The notes: generated from the letters alone by a model not told the origin. DNA of 36,659 bases from an uncultured Clostridia bacterium (GCA_944368065.1 CALVWV010000049.1:1-36659), one strand, 5' to 3'. Positions 8,281-16,760 are shown, numbered from the stretch's first letter. Made by a program: numbers and translations.

Positions 8281-9526
8281 TTTTTACTTTCTTCTTTGAT
8301 TTTATATTTTTTGCTATAAGGTCAAAGATCGTAATTCCTATGCCGATAAATATATAGATGTAGTACACGGCAAAGCGCCAGAACAACACCGCCCACGCGA
8401 GCGCCGCACCCGCCGCAAGCGAAAACGCGAGCACTCCCATGCCCTCCACCACGCCCGAGTTGCCGGGAGTAGGTATGAACGAAACGCCGAATATGGCAAA
8501 TATATTGAGCGACATAACGGCTATAAACATGCCGTCGAGATTGCACGAAAGCGCGTTCATCACAAAATAGGGCACGGAAAACGTGAGGAAGTTTTCCGCA
8601 AAGCAGCATATGAGAAAAAGTATTAAAAGAAGCGGCCTTTTTACTATTATTTTGAAAGACGAAACAAAGTCGTCCACTATTTTGAGCGCCTTTGCCATTA
8701 CCTTTTCCCTGTTCTTTACTATGTGAAGTTTTACGCCTATGTTGATGAAAAGCGCGGTGCACTTGCTTGCAAGTCTGGGGAAAAATACGAAAAACAATAT
8801 GAATACCGGCAGTATGAGGTTGACGGCAAGACCTACCCAGCCGGCCACGAGGAGCAATGTGCCGCCAGACACGCCGTCGAGAACGCCGAACACAACGCCG
8901 AGTATCATGAACACGGCGCCTATGAACGCAAACCCGAAAATGCTGCCGAAATAACGTATGAGCGCTATTGCGGAAGAATCGGAAACGTTAATGCCCTTAG
9001 TGGTCATGTAGTAAATCTGAAGGGGCTGACCGCCCGTGGAAAAAGGCGTTATGCCGTCGTAAAACCTTCCTATGAAGCTCGTCTTGATTGCTACCGCGGG
9101 GCGCATTCTGCCGATTACAGCTTTATTGACAAAGCAGAACTTGAGGCAGTCCACTATCATTATGAGAAGCACTACGCATACAAGCATTACCGCGCCGAGC
9201 GCGTTTATGTTGGACATCGCCTCTGAAAAGGTTAGGCCGTCGCCCTTGGTAACTTCGCCCGCAATGCCGAAAAGGCTGTAAAGTCCGAGCGCAAGTATTA
9301 CCACGAGCACTATGTTCCATATCCATTTGCGCTTCTTTTTTTGCGGAGGAGCGACTTCCGACATCTGCCCGCCGCTATCCGTTGCGGGGGCGTCTGCCAC
9401 TTTATACGCGCTCTCTTCCGCGGGTACGCTTTCTGCGTTTTCCCCGCTGCTATCCGTTGCGGGGGCGTTTATTTCAGACGGCGCTGCGTCCTCCTCAGGT
9501 AAGGGTGATTTGTTTTCTGAACTCAC
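8273..9526 (-). CDS. UPF0104 / LPG-synthase-TM-domain membrane protein (flippase-like)
   Basis: The 417-residue protein has a disordered, acidic, Pro/Ala/Ser-rich head (1-62), a KKKRK stop-transfer patch, and about eight TM helices. RFYDGITPFSTGGQPLQ and SFIPTPGNSGVVEG are signatures of the MprF flippase-like family (PF03706 / UPF0104), whose members move or modify lipids at the cytoplasmic membrane. There is no MprF synthase domain. The head carries an internal repeat (APATDS twice, from a 20-base exact DNA repeat). The start is GTG at 9526 with GGAG seven bases upstream. It overlaps the GT4 gene downstream by 8 bases, so a job in translocating the GT4 product (glycolipid or lipid-linked sugar) is plausible but not proven. 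Confidence 0.85.
   Translation of the reverse strand: MSSENKSPLPEEDAAPSEINAPATDSSGENAESVPAEESAYKVADAPATDSGGQMSEVAPPQKKKRKWIWNIVLVVILALGLYSLFGIAGEVTKGDGLTFSEAMSNINALGAVMLVCVVLLIMIVDCLKFCFVNKAVIGRMRPAVAIKTSFIGRFYDGITPFSTGGQPLQIYYMTTKGINVSDSSAIALIRYFGSIFGFAFIGAVFMILGVVFGVLDGVSGGTLLLVAGWVGLAVNLILPVFILFFVFFPRLASKCTALFINIGVKLHIVKNREKVMAKALKIVDDFVSSFKIIVKRPLLLILFLICCFAENFLTFSVPYFVMNALSCNLDGMFIAVMSLNIFAIFGVSFIPTPGNSGVVEGMGVLAFSLAAGAALAWAVLFWRFAVYYIYIFIGIGITIFDLIAKNIKSKKKVKNE
9374..9468. repeat. 20-base exact direct repeat inside a coding region
   Basis: GCTATCCGTTGCGGGGGCGT occurs at 9374-9393 and again at 9449-9468, a period of 75 bases (25 codons). It encodes the repeated APATDS segment in the disordered head of the flippase-like protein, so the head may change length by slippage. 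Confidence 0.85.
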
Positions 9527-9697
9527 TTATAAACTCCGGTATTTGCGCGGCAAAGCGTGCCGCGCCTTTTTATGCCTGTTAAGATTATATATTATATTAA
9601 TGCGGCTGTCAATTTTAACTTAATTATGTAAAAAAAACTCAATGTGCCGCAAATTTTTATTAAATAATGTAAATTTTTTAACATTATTTGAAATTGG

Positions 9698-9713
9698 GCG
9701 GCATATATGCCGC
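9698..9713. repeat. Extragenic palindrome GCGGCATATATGCCGC, copy 1
   Basis: This is a perfect 16-bp palindrome downstream of the DegV gene. The same sequence recurs at 17725-17740, with relatives at other gene ends in this window. An adjacent GC-rich inverted repeat (about 9735-9757) could serve as the DegV terminator, though its T tail is weak. Confidence 0.6.
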
Positions 9714-9772
9714 AATTAACGCAACAATATAAGCGCCGCGGCATTGCCGCGGCGCAAAAATCAAATTTTAAA

Positions 9773-10663
9773 TCACAGCGTGCGCTTATCCGTTCCGAAG
9801 AAGAACAGCGCAACCGTTCCGGGGCCCGTATGCGAACCTATGACGGTACCTATGGGGTTTAATTCGACTTTTCCGTCGAGCGAAGGGAAAGCTTCCTCTA
9901 TCATGCTTTTAAGCTGATTTGCCTCGGCGTCCATCATGGAATGGCTTATATAGCACTTGCCGCTGTAAGCCGTGCCGTCTTCCGCCTGCGCGCACATGCT
10001 GGAAAACAGGTCCTTTACCGCCTTCTTTCTGCCGAGCGCTTTGCGGCGGACTATAAGTTTGCCCTCGCTGTTGACGTCCATCACGGGGCAGATATTCAAA
10101 AGCGTGCCTATCGCCGCCGCAGGACCAGATACCCTGCCGCCGCGCTTGAAGTGCGCCAGATTTGTGGCAAAGAACCAGTGCCTTACGCGCAATCTGTTAT
10201 CTTCTATCCACTTTTTGAGCTCGTCTATGCCCATGCCGCCGGCCTTGAGCTCGGCAGCCTTATCCACAAGCAGACCGTAGCCCGAAGACGCCGCAAGCGA
10301 ATCCACAACGTAAACCTTGCGCTCGGGATATTTTGCCGCCATAATCTTCTGCGCCGCCTGAGCCGACTGCCAGCCGCCCGAAAGACCTGAAGAAAATTCT
10401 ATATGCAGAAGGTCGTAACCTGCCGAAAGAATGGGCTCGAAAATTTCGCACAATTCTTCGGGAGTCACCTGCGAAGTCGTAGGCATTGCGCCCGCATCGA
10501 TTTTTGCATAAAATTCTGCGGGGGTTATAGTGGTATAAAGGTCGTCGGAGTAATCCTTGCCGTCTATGATGTAATGGTATTTGCCGAAGACGCAACCGAG
10601 TTTTTTAAGGTGCTCCGCGGATATATCCGCCGTAGAACTGCAACTGATTCTGTAATCTGCCAT
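9773..10663 (-). CDS. DegV family fatty-acid-binding protein
   Basis: DegV (FakB-type) proteins bind a fatty acid and present it to the kinase FakA for uptake into phospholipid. This 296-residue protein has the family's usual length and order: an N-terminal domain with SCSSTADIS and PTTSQVTPEE, then SSGLSGGWQSA contacting the carboxylate, VDSLAASSGYGLLV, and a C-terminal domain with FKRGGRVSG, NICPVMDVNSEGKL and GSHTGPGT. No fakA is in the window. GGGAG lies ten bases before the ATG at 10663. It stands alone, with an 813-bp gene-free gap upstream. Confidence 0.92.
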   Translation of the reverse strand: MADYRISCSSTADISAEHLKKLGCVFGKYHYIIDGKDYSDDLYTTITPAEFYAKIDAGAMPTTSQVTPEELCEIFEPILSAGYDLLHIEFSSGLSGGWQSAQAAQKIMAAKYPERKVYVVDSLAASSGYGLLVDKAAELKAGGMGIDELKKWIEDNRLRVRHWFFATNLAHFKRGGRVSGPAAAIGTLLNICPVMDVNSEGKLIVRRKALGRKKAVKDLFSSMCAQAEDGTAYSGKCYISHSMMDAEANQLKSMIEEAFPSLDGKVELNPIGTVIGSHTGPGTVALFFFGTDKRTL

Positions 10664-10830
10664 AAAAATACTTCTCCCTTTTTTACTTGTATTGATTGCC
10701 GAAAAAGTTTTGCCGCCATTGATTGCCGAAACGTACGGCGCGGTCTGAACGGTTTATATCGTGACGGAGTAATTTATTTAATCTGACGATATCCGGGTCC
10801 GACCGCCGCGACTTAATCGGCGCAAAAAAA

Positions 10831-10871
10831 TCCGCCTGAAAAAAGCGGAATACCGCCTGAATAAGCGGAAT
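10831..10871. repeat. Two-copy 21-base hairpin repeat
   Basis: CCGCCTGAA..AAGCGGAAT occurs at 10832 and again at 10853. Each copy is a small inverted repeat (CCGC/GCGG), so the pair forms two side-by-side hairpins. Confidence 0.6.
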
Positions 10872-10980
10872 TTATTATCTGACTTCAAATTTATTTTATT
10901 ACAGGCGCGGGCAAAAATCAATGCTTTAAATTAAAAAAAGCGCGCTTTCCTTTCTACGCTTTGAAAAATGCTCTCTACCG

Positions 10981-11023
10981 CATAAAAGCGGCACTCTACC
11001 CACGGTAGAGTGCCGCTTTTATG
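10981..11023. terminator. 20-bp perfect hairpin, possible bidirectional terminator
   Basis: Bases 10981-11000 are the exact reverse complement of 11004-11023, with a CAC loop. Both strands end in CTTTTATG after the GC-rich stem, which would allow modest termination either way. The nearest genes are DegV (start 10663) and rex (stop 11477), both minus strand, so it would end long read-through from rex. Confidence 0.5.
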
Positions 11024-11282
11024 CTGATTGCTTCGATAATTTTCCTTAAATTATCCGCACATATGCCGCAACATTGCGCGGGCACGCGGCAAAAGCGCAC
11101 GCGGGCAAAAAGCAAATGAACTTACGTGCAATCCACACGCGCGCTTTGTTTTACGGAAAAAACCATGACAGCCTGCATAGCCCTGCGGCAGAACTTATCG
11201 CGGTTTCAGCGCTTTTCATAAAAAAGTGCATCCGCCCGCCGCCGTAAAATTATAAAGCGGCGCATGAAAAGGCGAATAAATC

Positions 11283-11428
11283 ACGCGTATAAGGGCACAT
11301 AACAGCGCAGAAACACCGCACATAACGGCTAATAAAGGCACTATAAGAGCGCATAAAACAACGCATATAAGGGCGTATAACGGCGCAGAAACAACACATA
11401 TAACGCTTAATAAACTGTGCATAAAACA
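11283..11428. repeat. Degenerate tandem repeat, about 78 bases times two
   Basis: A unit starting ACGCGTATAAGGGC at 11283 recurs as ACGCATATAAGGGC at 11361. The second copy is about 10 bases shorter. Within each unit ATAA recurs at roughly one helical turn. A minus-strand 68-residue hydrophobic frame (11216-11422) crosses it but has no ribosome site and only mirrors the repeat. Confidence 0.6.
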
Positions 11429-11429
11429 G

Positions 11430-11457
11430 CGGCGGAAAACAATGTTTCCCGCCGCAT
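11430..11457 (-). terminator. Probable terminator of rex
   Basis: GCGGCGG-AAAC pairs with GTTT-CCCGCCGC with one bulge. On the minus strand it is followed by TGTTTT. It lies 20 bases past the rex stop. Confidence 0.55.
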
Positions 11458-11476
11458 ATTGCCGTATTATTTAATG

Positions 11477-12091
11477 TTAAAGCAAGCTTGCAAGTATTGC
11501 AAGGCTGGCAGCAACGTCTATGTGGCGAACCACCACGCTTTCATCAGCCTTGAGCTGTACGGGCGCAAAATTGAGAATGCCCTTTATGCCCGCAGCAACC
11601 AGCATATCGCAAACGCTCTGCGCCGCGCTTGCCGGGACGGCAAGTATGGCAAGGTGAGGCTTGTATTCCTGCACTCCCCTTTCCAGCTCTTCTATGGGGC
11701 AAACTTTTTTGCCAGCCACTTCCATTCCTATTTTTGCGGGGTCGCTGTCATATGCTTCGACTATATCGATGCCGTAATTGACAAATCCGCCGTAGCTCAG
11801 CAACGCGCGGCCGAGACCGCCGACGCCCACGAGCACTGCCGCCTTGCGCTGGTTACAGCCGAGATAATCTTCAAGCGCGGCGATAAGTTCGGTGCGGACA
11901 TAACCCACTTTGGGTCTTCCGGCGCTGCTCGTGTAAGCAAGGTCCTTGCGCACAAGCACTTCGCCCATGCCCAGCGCCTGGGCTATGGCACCAGACGATA
12001 TATATTTGTTGTCTTCCCCGGAAAGCGATTTTAAGTAATTGAGATAAACGGGAAGCCTCTGAAGCGAAATTTCGGGAATATCCCTCGTCAT
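11477..12091 (-). CDS. rex: Redox-sensing transcriptional repressor Rex
   Basis: Rex represses fermentation and anaerobic respiration genes when the NADH/NAD+ ratio is low and leaves DNA when NADH binds. The 204-residue protein has the N-terminal winged helix (RLPVYLNYLKSL, ISSGAIAQALG, VRKDLAYTSSAGRPKVGY) and a Rossmann domain with VLVGVGGLGRALLSYGGF, followed by VPASAAQSVCDMLVAAGIKGILNFAPVQL and a C-terminal swap helix. Length and order match the family. Its ATG overlaps the stop of the upstream ROK kinase by 4 bases (ATGA), so the two are translationally coupled. That pairing ties sugar phosphorylation to redox control. No perfect Rex operator (TTGTTAA-N4-TTAACAA) is seen in the window. 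Confidence 0.95.
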   Translation of the reverse strand: MTRDIPEISLQRLPVYLNYLKSLSGEDNKYISSGAIAQALGMGEVLVRKDLAYTSSAGRPKVGYVRTELIAALEDYLGCNQRKAAVLVGVGGLGRALLSYGGFVNYGIDIVEAYDSDPAKIGMEVAGKKVCPIEELERGVQEYKPHLAILAVPASAAQSVCDMLVAAGIKGILNFAPVQLKADESVVVRHIDVAASLAILASLL

Positions 12092-13038
12092 AGATCAACC
12101 TTCATTGCGAGCGCCGCCGCGCCGTAAGCGCCGGCCTTGCTGCCGAGCGACGCCTTTACTATTTTAACGGGAGCATACTGCGTGCCGCCGAAAAGTTCTT
12201 TATCAACATAAGTCTGGAGAGGCACGGTAAGATTGTCGCCCTGCTCGCTGACGCCGCCGCCTATCATTATTATTTCGGGGCGGAAGATGTTTGCAAGGTT
12301 TGCAATGCCGCAGGCGAGATATTTTATATACCAGTCCACAACCTCTTTGGCGTCGATATCGTCGTGATAGAAGTCGAACGCCGTTTTACCGTTGGCAGTT
12401 TCTGACGTGTATTTGGTCCACATAGCTGAACGGGGATTGTCCTCCATCTGCCTGCGCGTGCGCCTTACGAGCGCCGTCGCCGAGCAGTAAGCTTCGAAAC
12501 AGCCGCGCCTGCCGCACGTGCACACGTCGCCGTGGCGCTCAATTACCATATGTCCGATTTCCGCGCCTGCAGATTTATAACCTTCAAAAAGCTTGCCGTC
12601 TATGATTATGCCGCCGCCGACGCCTGTGCCCAGCGTTACGAGTATGCTGTTTTTATAATCCTTGCCTGCGCCGAATTTTGCCTCGCCGAGGGCTGCCGCA
12701 TTGGCGTCGTTGGTTATTTTTACGGGCACGCCTATGCGCTCTTCAAGCTTAGCTGCAAGGGGATAGTCGCGGAGGCTTAAGTTGCCCGAGAAGACAAGAA
12801 CGCCGTGCTCGCTGTCTATTACGCCGGGACAGCCGACGCCTATCAGAATATCTTCCTTCTTTACTCCGCACTTGGAAAGCATGGAATTAACAAGCTCTGC
12901 TATAATGTCGCACATGAAATCGCCGCCGCGCTCGGAACCCGTTACCGCACTGTCTTCGCAGAGCGCCGTACCCTTTGAATCGAGCACGATTCCTTTGACA
13001 GTCATTCCGCCGATGTCTATGCCTACATAATACTCCAT
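12088..13038 (-). CDS. glk: ROK family sugar kinase, probable glucokinase
   Basis: This is a 316-residue cytoplasmic ROK kinase, probably making glucose 6-phosphate from glucose and ATP. Visible features are the N-terminal phosphate-binding GIDIGGMTVKG, NDANAAALGEA with the catalytic Asp (about 111), GTGVGGGIIIDGKL, EIGHM, and the ROK zinc motif CTCGRRGC with the preceding His. The C-terminal IIMIGGGVSEQGD is also typical. The frame is open upstream to 13083, but the ATG at 13038 has GAGGAG seven bases upstream and puts the phosphate loop at the usual distance. There is no helix-turn-helix domain, so it is an enzyme and not an ROK repressor. It shares 4 bases with rex and has a TTGACA-type promoter. 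Glucose as substrate is inferred from family. Confidence 0.9.
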   Translation of the reverse strand: MEYYVGIDIGGMTVKGIVLDSKGTALCEDSAVTGSERGGDFMCDIIAELVNSMLSKCGVKKEDILIGVGCPGVIDSEHGVLVFSGNLSLRDYPLAAKLEERIGVPVKITNDANAAALGEAKFGAGKDYKNSILVTLGTGVGGGIIIDGKLFEGYKSAGAEIGHMVIERHGDVCTCGRRGCFEAYCSATALVRRTRRQMEDNPRSAMWTKYTSETANGKTAFDFYHDDIDAKEVVDWYIKYLACGIANLANIFRPEIIMIGGGVSEQGDNLTVPLQTYVDKELFGGTQYAPVKIVKASLGSKAGAYGAAALAMKVDL

Positions 13039-13108
13039 ATATGCACTCCTCGCGGCACCGCACGCCTTTGCGGCGCGCCGCATAAAATAAGTATTTTATT
13101 ACCCATTA

Positions 13109-13138
13109 AGTGTACTCTTTTTTACCCTTGTTTGTCAA
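13109..13138 (-). promoter_or_regulatory. Promoter of the ROK kinase - rex operon
   Basis: On the minus strand TTGACA (13138-13133) and TACACT (13114-13109) are separated by 18 bases. The leader would be about 65 nt. Confidence 0.6.
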
Positions 13139-13190
13139 GTGTTATCTGAAAAATACAAACAAAATATGTGATTTTTATGTACAAAAACAT

Positions 13191-13223
13191 AAGCCGCGGC
13201 GGCATGCTCTGCCGCCGCGGCTT
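13191..13223 (-). terminator. Terminator of dut
   Basis: A 14-bp perfect stem (13191-13204 with 13210-13223) with a 5-base loop is followed on the minus strand by ATGTTTTTGT. It lies 27 bases past the dut stop. Confidence 0.7.
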
Positions 13224-13250
13224 ACCGCGTAAAATAAAAAATTTATTCTT

Positions 13251-13688
13251 TCATCTTCTGCCGGTAGAGCCGAAGCCGCCCTCGCCGCGCTCCGTTTCGG
13301 AAAGCTCCTGCCTTTCTTCGAAATCGGCGGTGATGTAAGGCGTTATCACAAGCTGGGCAATTCTGTCGCCCGCGGACACGGTGCGCTCCTCGCCCGAATG
13401 ATTGTAAAGCGCAACTTTGACTTCGCCGCGGTAGTCGCAATCCACGACGCCGACCTTGTTTGCGGGGGCGAGCCCCTGCTTTGTGGCAAGTCCGCTGCGC
13501 GCATAAATGAGTCCCGCATAGCCTACGGGAAGCTCCAAAGCAATGCCTGTAGGTATGACCTTTGTTTCGCCGGCGGCTATTATGACGTCGCCGTCAAGGC
13601 AGGCGTAAAGGTCAGCGCCAGCGGCAAACCTGCTGCCGTATTCGGGAATGCGTGCTTTTTCGTTGAGTTTTTTGATTGCTACTTTCAT
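13251..13688 (-). CDS. dut: dUTP diphosphatase (trimeric dUTPase)
   Basis: Dut cleaves dUTP to dUMP and pyrophosphate, which keeps uracil out of DNA and feeds thymidylate synthesis. All five motifs of the trimeric family are present in its 145 residues: AGADLYA, ARSGLA, GVVDCDYRGEV with the catalytic Asp, GDRIAQLV, and the C-terminal GEGGFGSTGR arm. AAGGA lies six bases before the ATG. It follows nrdG on the same strand (125-bp gap), so three deoxynucleotide genes sit together. Whether dut shares the nrd promoters is unclear. Confidence 0.97.
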   Translation of the reverse strand: MKVAIKKLNEKARIPEYGSRFAAGADLYACLDGDVIIAAGETKVIPTGIALELPVGYAGLIYARSGLATKQGLAPANKVGVVDCDYRGEVKVALYNHSGEERTVSAGDRIAQLVITPYITADFEERQELSETERGEGGFGSTGRR

Positions 13689-13813
13689 GTAAAATCCTTA
13701 TTCAGTCGGTTATTTTTTTATCTTTCAGGGCAGGTTAAATGCAATAACATTATAAAAAGGGCGGCACATATGGCTTAACCAAGCCAAAAAATGCGGCAAT
13801 TCACGCACGGATT

Positions 13814-14347
13814 TCAGACTACCGTAACCTCGTCCCAGAGCACCAACTCGTCCTTTTCAAGCGACTGCGGAACGAGTATTATGCGCTGGTTTGAAGAACC
13901 GCGGAAAAGAAGGTCGGGATTTTTGAGCTCCTCCACAAATCTTCCGTCCACAAGAACGTCCAGACACTTTAAAAGGCGCATTGTAACTTCGGGGTCGCCC
14001 TTTTTGCCTGTAAGCAGGTCAGCTTCGAAGTCGTAGCCCGTATAGCACCACACCGATTTATCGGGATAGGTCTTTCTGAGGCGCTCCATGAAATCCACGA
14101 GGGCGAGCTGGTTTTCGGGCTCGAACGGGTCGCCGCCGAGAAGGGAAAAGCCTTTTATGTAATCGGGCTCGAGACCTTTTAAAATTTTGTTCTGCACCTC
14201 TTCGGTGAAAGGTTCGCCGTACTTGAAGTCCCAGGTTTCGGGATTGAAGCAGTTTTTGCAATGATTGCGGCAACCGCTGACGTACAGCGATACGCGCACG
14301 CCGGGTCCGTTGGCTATATCGTAATATTTTATTGTTGCGTAATTCAT
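13814..14347 (-). CDS. nrdG: Anaerobic ribonucleotide reductase activating protein (radical SAM)
   Basis: NrdG uses S-adenosylmethionine and a [4Fe-4S] cluster to make the glycyl radical of NrdD under anaerobic conditions. The cluster motif C-x3-C-x2-C is CRNHCKNC (Cys 26, 30, 33). GPGVRVSLYVSGC and the later SLLGGDPFEPEN are typical of small radical SAM activases. The frame opens at 14380, but no ribosome site precedes that ATG. The ATG at 14347 has AGG eight bases upstream and gives 177 residues, the usual length. It follows nrdD, with a terminator-like hairpin between, so it may be expressed at a lower level than the reductase. Confidence 0.94.
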   Translation of the reverse strand: MNYATIKYYDIANGPGVRVSLYVSGCRNHCKNCFNPETWDFKYGEPFTEEVQNKILKGLEPDYIKGFSLLGGDPFEPENQLALVDFMERLRKTYPDKSVWCYTGYDFEADLLTGKKGDPEVTMRLLKCLDVLVDGRFVEELKNPDLLFRGSSNQRIILVPQSLEKDELVLWDEVTVV

Positions 14348-14410
14348 TATAGATACCTGAATATGCGCCGACGAACTCATTCAGGGCATGTCGGCACTTA
14401 AAATAAAAGT

Positions 14411-14455
14411 AAAAAGCGCGCCGCGCATATCGCTTTCTGCATATGTGCGGCGCGC
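14411..14455 (-). terminator. Attenuator-like terminator between nrdD and nrdG
   Basis: Bases 14416-14430 pair with 14441-14455 (15 bp, one G-U). On the minus strand the stem is followed by TTTTTACTTTTATTTT. It lies after the nrdD stop and before the nrdG start, so partial termination could set the reductase:activase ratio (inference). Confidence 0.65.
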
Positions 14456-14527
14456 GCCTGTTTTTGCTGACAAAAGGGCTTTCATGCAGAATTGACTGCG
14501 GTATATGCCCGAACTATCGGCTTTTTA

Positions 14528-16654
14528 TCAAAGGTGAAGAACCCTTGCTTTGATTTCCTTTGTCTTGCCTACGTTCCAGAAGTTTTCGCCCAGATAACCG
14601 CAGGTACGGCGCGTAACATTCATCTTGCGCTGGTCCTTGTTGTGGCATACGGGGCACTCCCATTCGTAGTTGTCGTTTATCATAATCTCGCCGTCATAGC
14701 CGCAGACCTGGCAGTAGTCGGACTTTGTGTTGAACTCGGCGTACTGGATGTTGTCGTAAATGAACTTTACAACGTCTTCCATAGCGGTGAGGTTGTGGCG
14801 CATGTTGGGAATTTCTACATAAGAAATCGCGCCGCCGGAAGATATCTGCTGGAACTGGCTTTCAAACTTGAACTTGGAGAACGCGTCTATATGCTCGCGC
14901 ACGTCCACGTGATAGCTGTTGGTGTAGTAGCCCTTGTCGGTCACGTCCTTTATCGTGCCGAAACGCTCCTTATCGATGCGTGCAAAGCGGTAGCAGAGCG
15001 ACTCGGCAGGGGTGCCGTAAAGACCGAAGCCTATGCCTGTCTCCTTCTTCCACTTCTCGCAGTGGTCGCGCATGCACTTCATAACCCTGAGCGCAAATTC
15101 AAGACCTTCGGGAGCGGTGTGTGAAACGCCCTTCATGAGTTTGGTTACCTCATAGAGGCCTATATATCCCAAAGATATCGTTGAATAACCGTTGAGGAGA
15201 TACTTATCTATCTTTTCGCCTTTCTGAAGTCTTGCTATCGCGCCGTACTGCCAGTGTATGGGGGATACGTCGGACGAAACGCCCATAAGCGCGTTGTGGC
15301 GAACCATGAGGGCATCGTAGCAGAGCTGAAGCCTTTCTTCCATGAGCTTCCAGAACTTGTCTTCATCGCCGCGGGCGAGAATGCCTATCTGGGGCAGGTT
15401 GAGCGAAACGACGCCCTGATTGAAGCGGCCTTCGAACTTGTAGTTGCCGTTTTCATCCTTCCAGGGGGAGAGGAATGAGCGGCAGCCCATGGGCGAGAAT
15501 ACGTTGCCTTCGTAATTTTCGCGCATCTTCTTTGCCGAAATGTAGTCGGGATAGAGGCGCTTTGACGAGCACTTTACGGCAAGCCTTGTGAGGTAGTCGT
15601 ACTTGCCGCCCTTGAGGCAGTTGTTTTCATCGAGAACGTAAATAAGCTTGGGGAACGCGGGCGTTACGTATACGCCTACTTCGTTCTTTATGCCCTGATA
15701 ACGCTGACGGAGGATTTCCTCTATTATCATGGCGTTTTCTTCGATGTAGGGATCGTCGGGCTTTAAGTAAAGGAAGAGCGTGACGAAAGGAGACTGACCG
15801 TTTGTGGTCATCAGAGTGTTTATCTGATACTGTATGGTCTGAACGCCTGCCCTGAGTTCGTCCTTAAGGCGCATGTTGACTATCTTTTCCTTCTCTTCCT
15901 GGCTTACCTCGTCGCCGAGCTGTTCGTTGCACTGCTTCATGTACTTTTCCTTGGTGCGACGAAGATATTTGCCGAGGTGCGCGATGTTTACCGACTGACC
16001 GCCGTACTGCGAAGACGCGACGGAGGCTATTATCTGCGTAACTATCGTGCAGGCAACCTGGAAGGACTTGGGGCTTTCAATCATTTTGCCGTTCATTACC
16101 GTGCCGTTTTCAAGCATATCCTCTATATTTATAAGGCAGCAGTTGAATATGGGCTGAAGGAAATAGTCGGCGTCGTGGAAGTGAATTGCGCCTTCGTCGT
16201 GAGCCTTGGAAATGTATTCGGGCAGGAGTATCCTGCGGGTAAGGTCCTTGGAAACTTCGCCCGCGATAAGGTCGCGCTGGGTGGAAGCCGTGCGCGCGTT
16301 CTTGTTGGAGTTCTCCTCCATTACTTCCTTGTTGGAGTTGCGGATAAGCGAAAGAATGCTTTCGTCCGTGGTGTTTGCCTTGCGGACGAGCGCCCTTTCA
16401 TAGCGGTAAAGAATGTACGACTTCATAAGCTGATACTTCTGCAGTTCCATCAGCTTTTCTTCTACCATATCCTGAATGTCTTCAACGAGCAGACGGGCTC
16501 TGTGGCGTGAAGATATATCGTCCACGATAGCGGTTATCTGCGCGTCGGTAATCCTGTCTTCAAAGTCAACGGATTCGTTGGCCTTCTGGATGGCTGTGAA
16601 TATTTTGCTGCCGTCGAAATCGGTAGTTTTGCCATCCCTCTTTATAACTTTCAT
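14528..16654 (-). CDS. nrdD: Anaerobic ribonucleoside-triphosphate reductase (class III)
   Basis: NrdD reduces NTPs to dNTPs without oxygen by a glycyl radical mechanism. The 708 residues begin with an ATP-cone allosteric domain (VIKRDGKTTDFDGSKI, about 1-95) and end with a zinc site (Cys 648, 651, 667, 670) and the radical loop RRTCGYLGEN with Gly 686. The middle carries the barrel, including FLYLKPDDPYIEENAMIIEE and NLPQIGILARG. AAGGAGG lies six bases before the ATG, the strongest ribosome site in this region. nrdG follows. Two NrdR-box/promoter modules lie 107-302 bases upstream, so it is very likely repressed by NrdR-dATP/ATP when dNTPs are high. nrdR itself is not in the window. Confidence 0.97.
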   Translation of the reverse strand: MKVIKRDGKTTDFDGSKIFTAIQKANESVDFEDRITDAQITAIVDDISSRHRARLLVEDIQDMVEEKLMELQKYQLMKSYILYRYERALVRKANTTDESILSLIRNSNKEVMEENSNKNARTASTQRDLIAGEVSKDLTRRILLPEYISKAHDEGAIHFHDADYFLQPIFNCCLINIEDMLENGTVMNGKMIESPKSFQVACTIVTQIIASVASSQYGGQSVNIAHLGKYLRRTKEKYMKQCNEQLGDEVSQEEKEKIVNMRLKDELRAGVQTIQYQINTLMTTNGQSPFVTLFLYLKPDDPYIEENAMIIEEILRQRYQGIKNEVGVYVTPAFPKLIYVLDENNCLKGGKYDYLTRLAVKCSSKRLYPDYISAKKMRENYEGNVFSPMGCRSFLSPWKDENGNYKFEGRFNQGVVSLNLPQIGILARGDEDKFWKLMEERLQLCYDALMVRHNALMGVSSDVSPIHWQYGAIARLQKGEKIDKYLLNGYSTISLGYIGLYEVTKLMKGVSHTAPEGLEFALRVMKCMRDHCEKWKKETGIGFGLYGTPAESLCYRFARIDKERFGTIKDVTDKGYYTNSYHVDVREHIDAFSKFKFESQFQQISSGGAISYVEIPNMRHNLTAMEDVVKFIYDNIQYAEFNTKSDYCQVCGYDGEIMINDNYEWECPVCHNKDQRKMNVTRRTCGYLGENFWNVGKTKEIKARVLHL

Positions 16655-16760
16655 AAAATTCCTCCTTAAAGCGCAGAGCGCGTAAAAACATCTTTGAAAA
16701 TCCGCTTATCTTTGCGGAAAACTGAAAAGGAGCAAATCACCCCTTCCAGCGAACACTTAT

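Larger units (their letters stand above)
10664..11476. other. 813-bp gene-free gap rich in hairpins and repeats
   Basis: This is one of the longest gaps in the window. It holds a two-copy 21-base repeat of short hairpins (10831-10871), a 20-bp perfect hairpin (10981-11023), a copy of the CGCACATATGCCGCA motif near 11058, and a degenerate 78-base tandem repeat (11283-11428). I see no gene with a ribosome site and no recognisable RNA family. Confidence 0.6.

Noticed and set aside
11216-11422. Hydrophobic 68-residue minus-strand frame in the repeat region
   Set aside because: It has no ribosome site and its protein repeat only mirrors the DNA tandem repeat.
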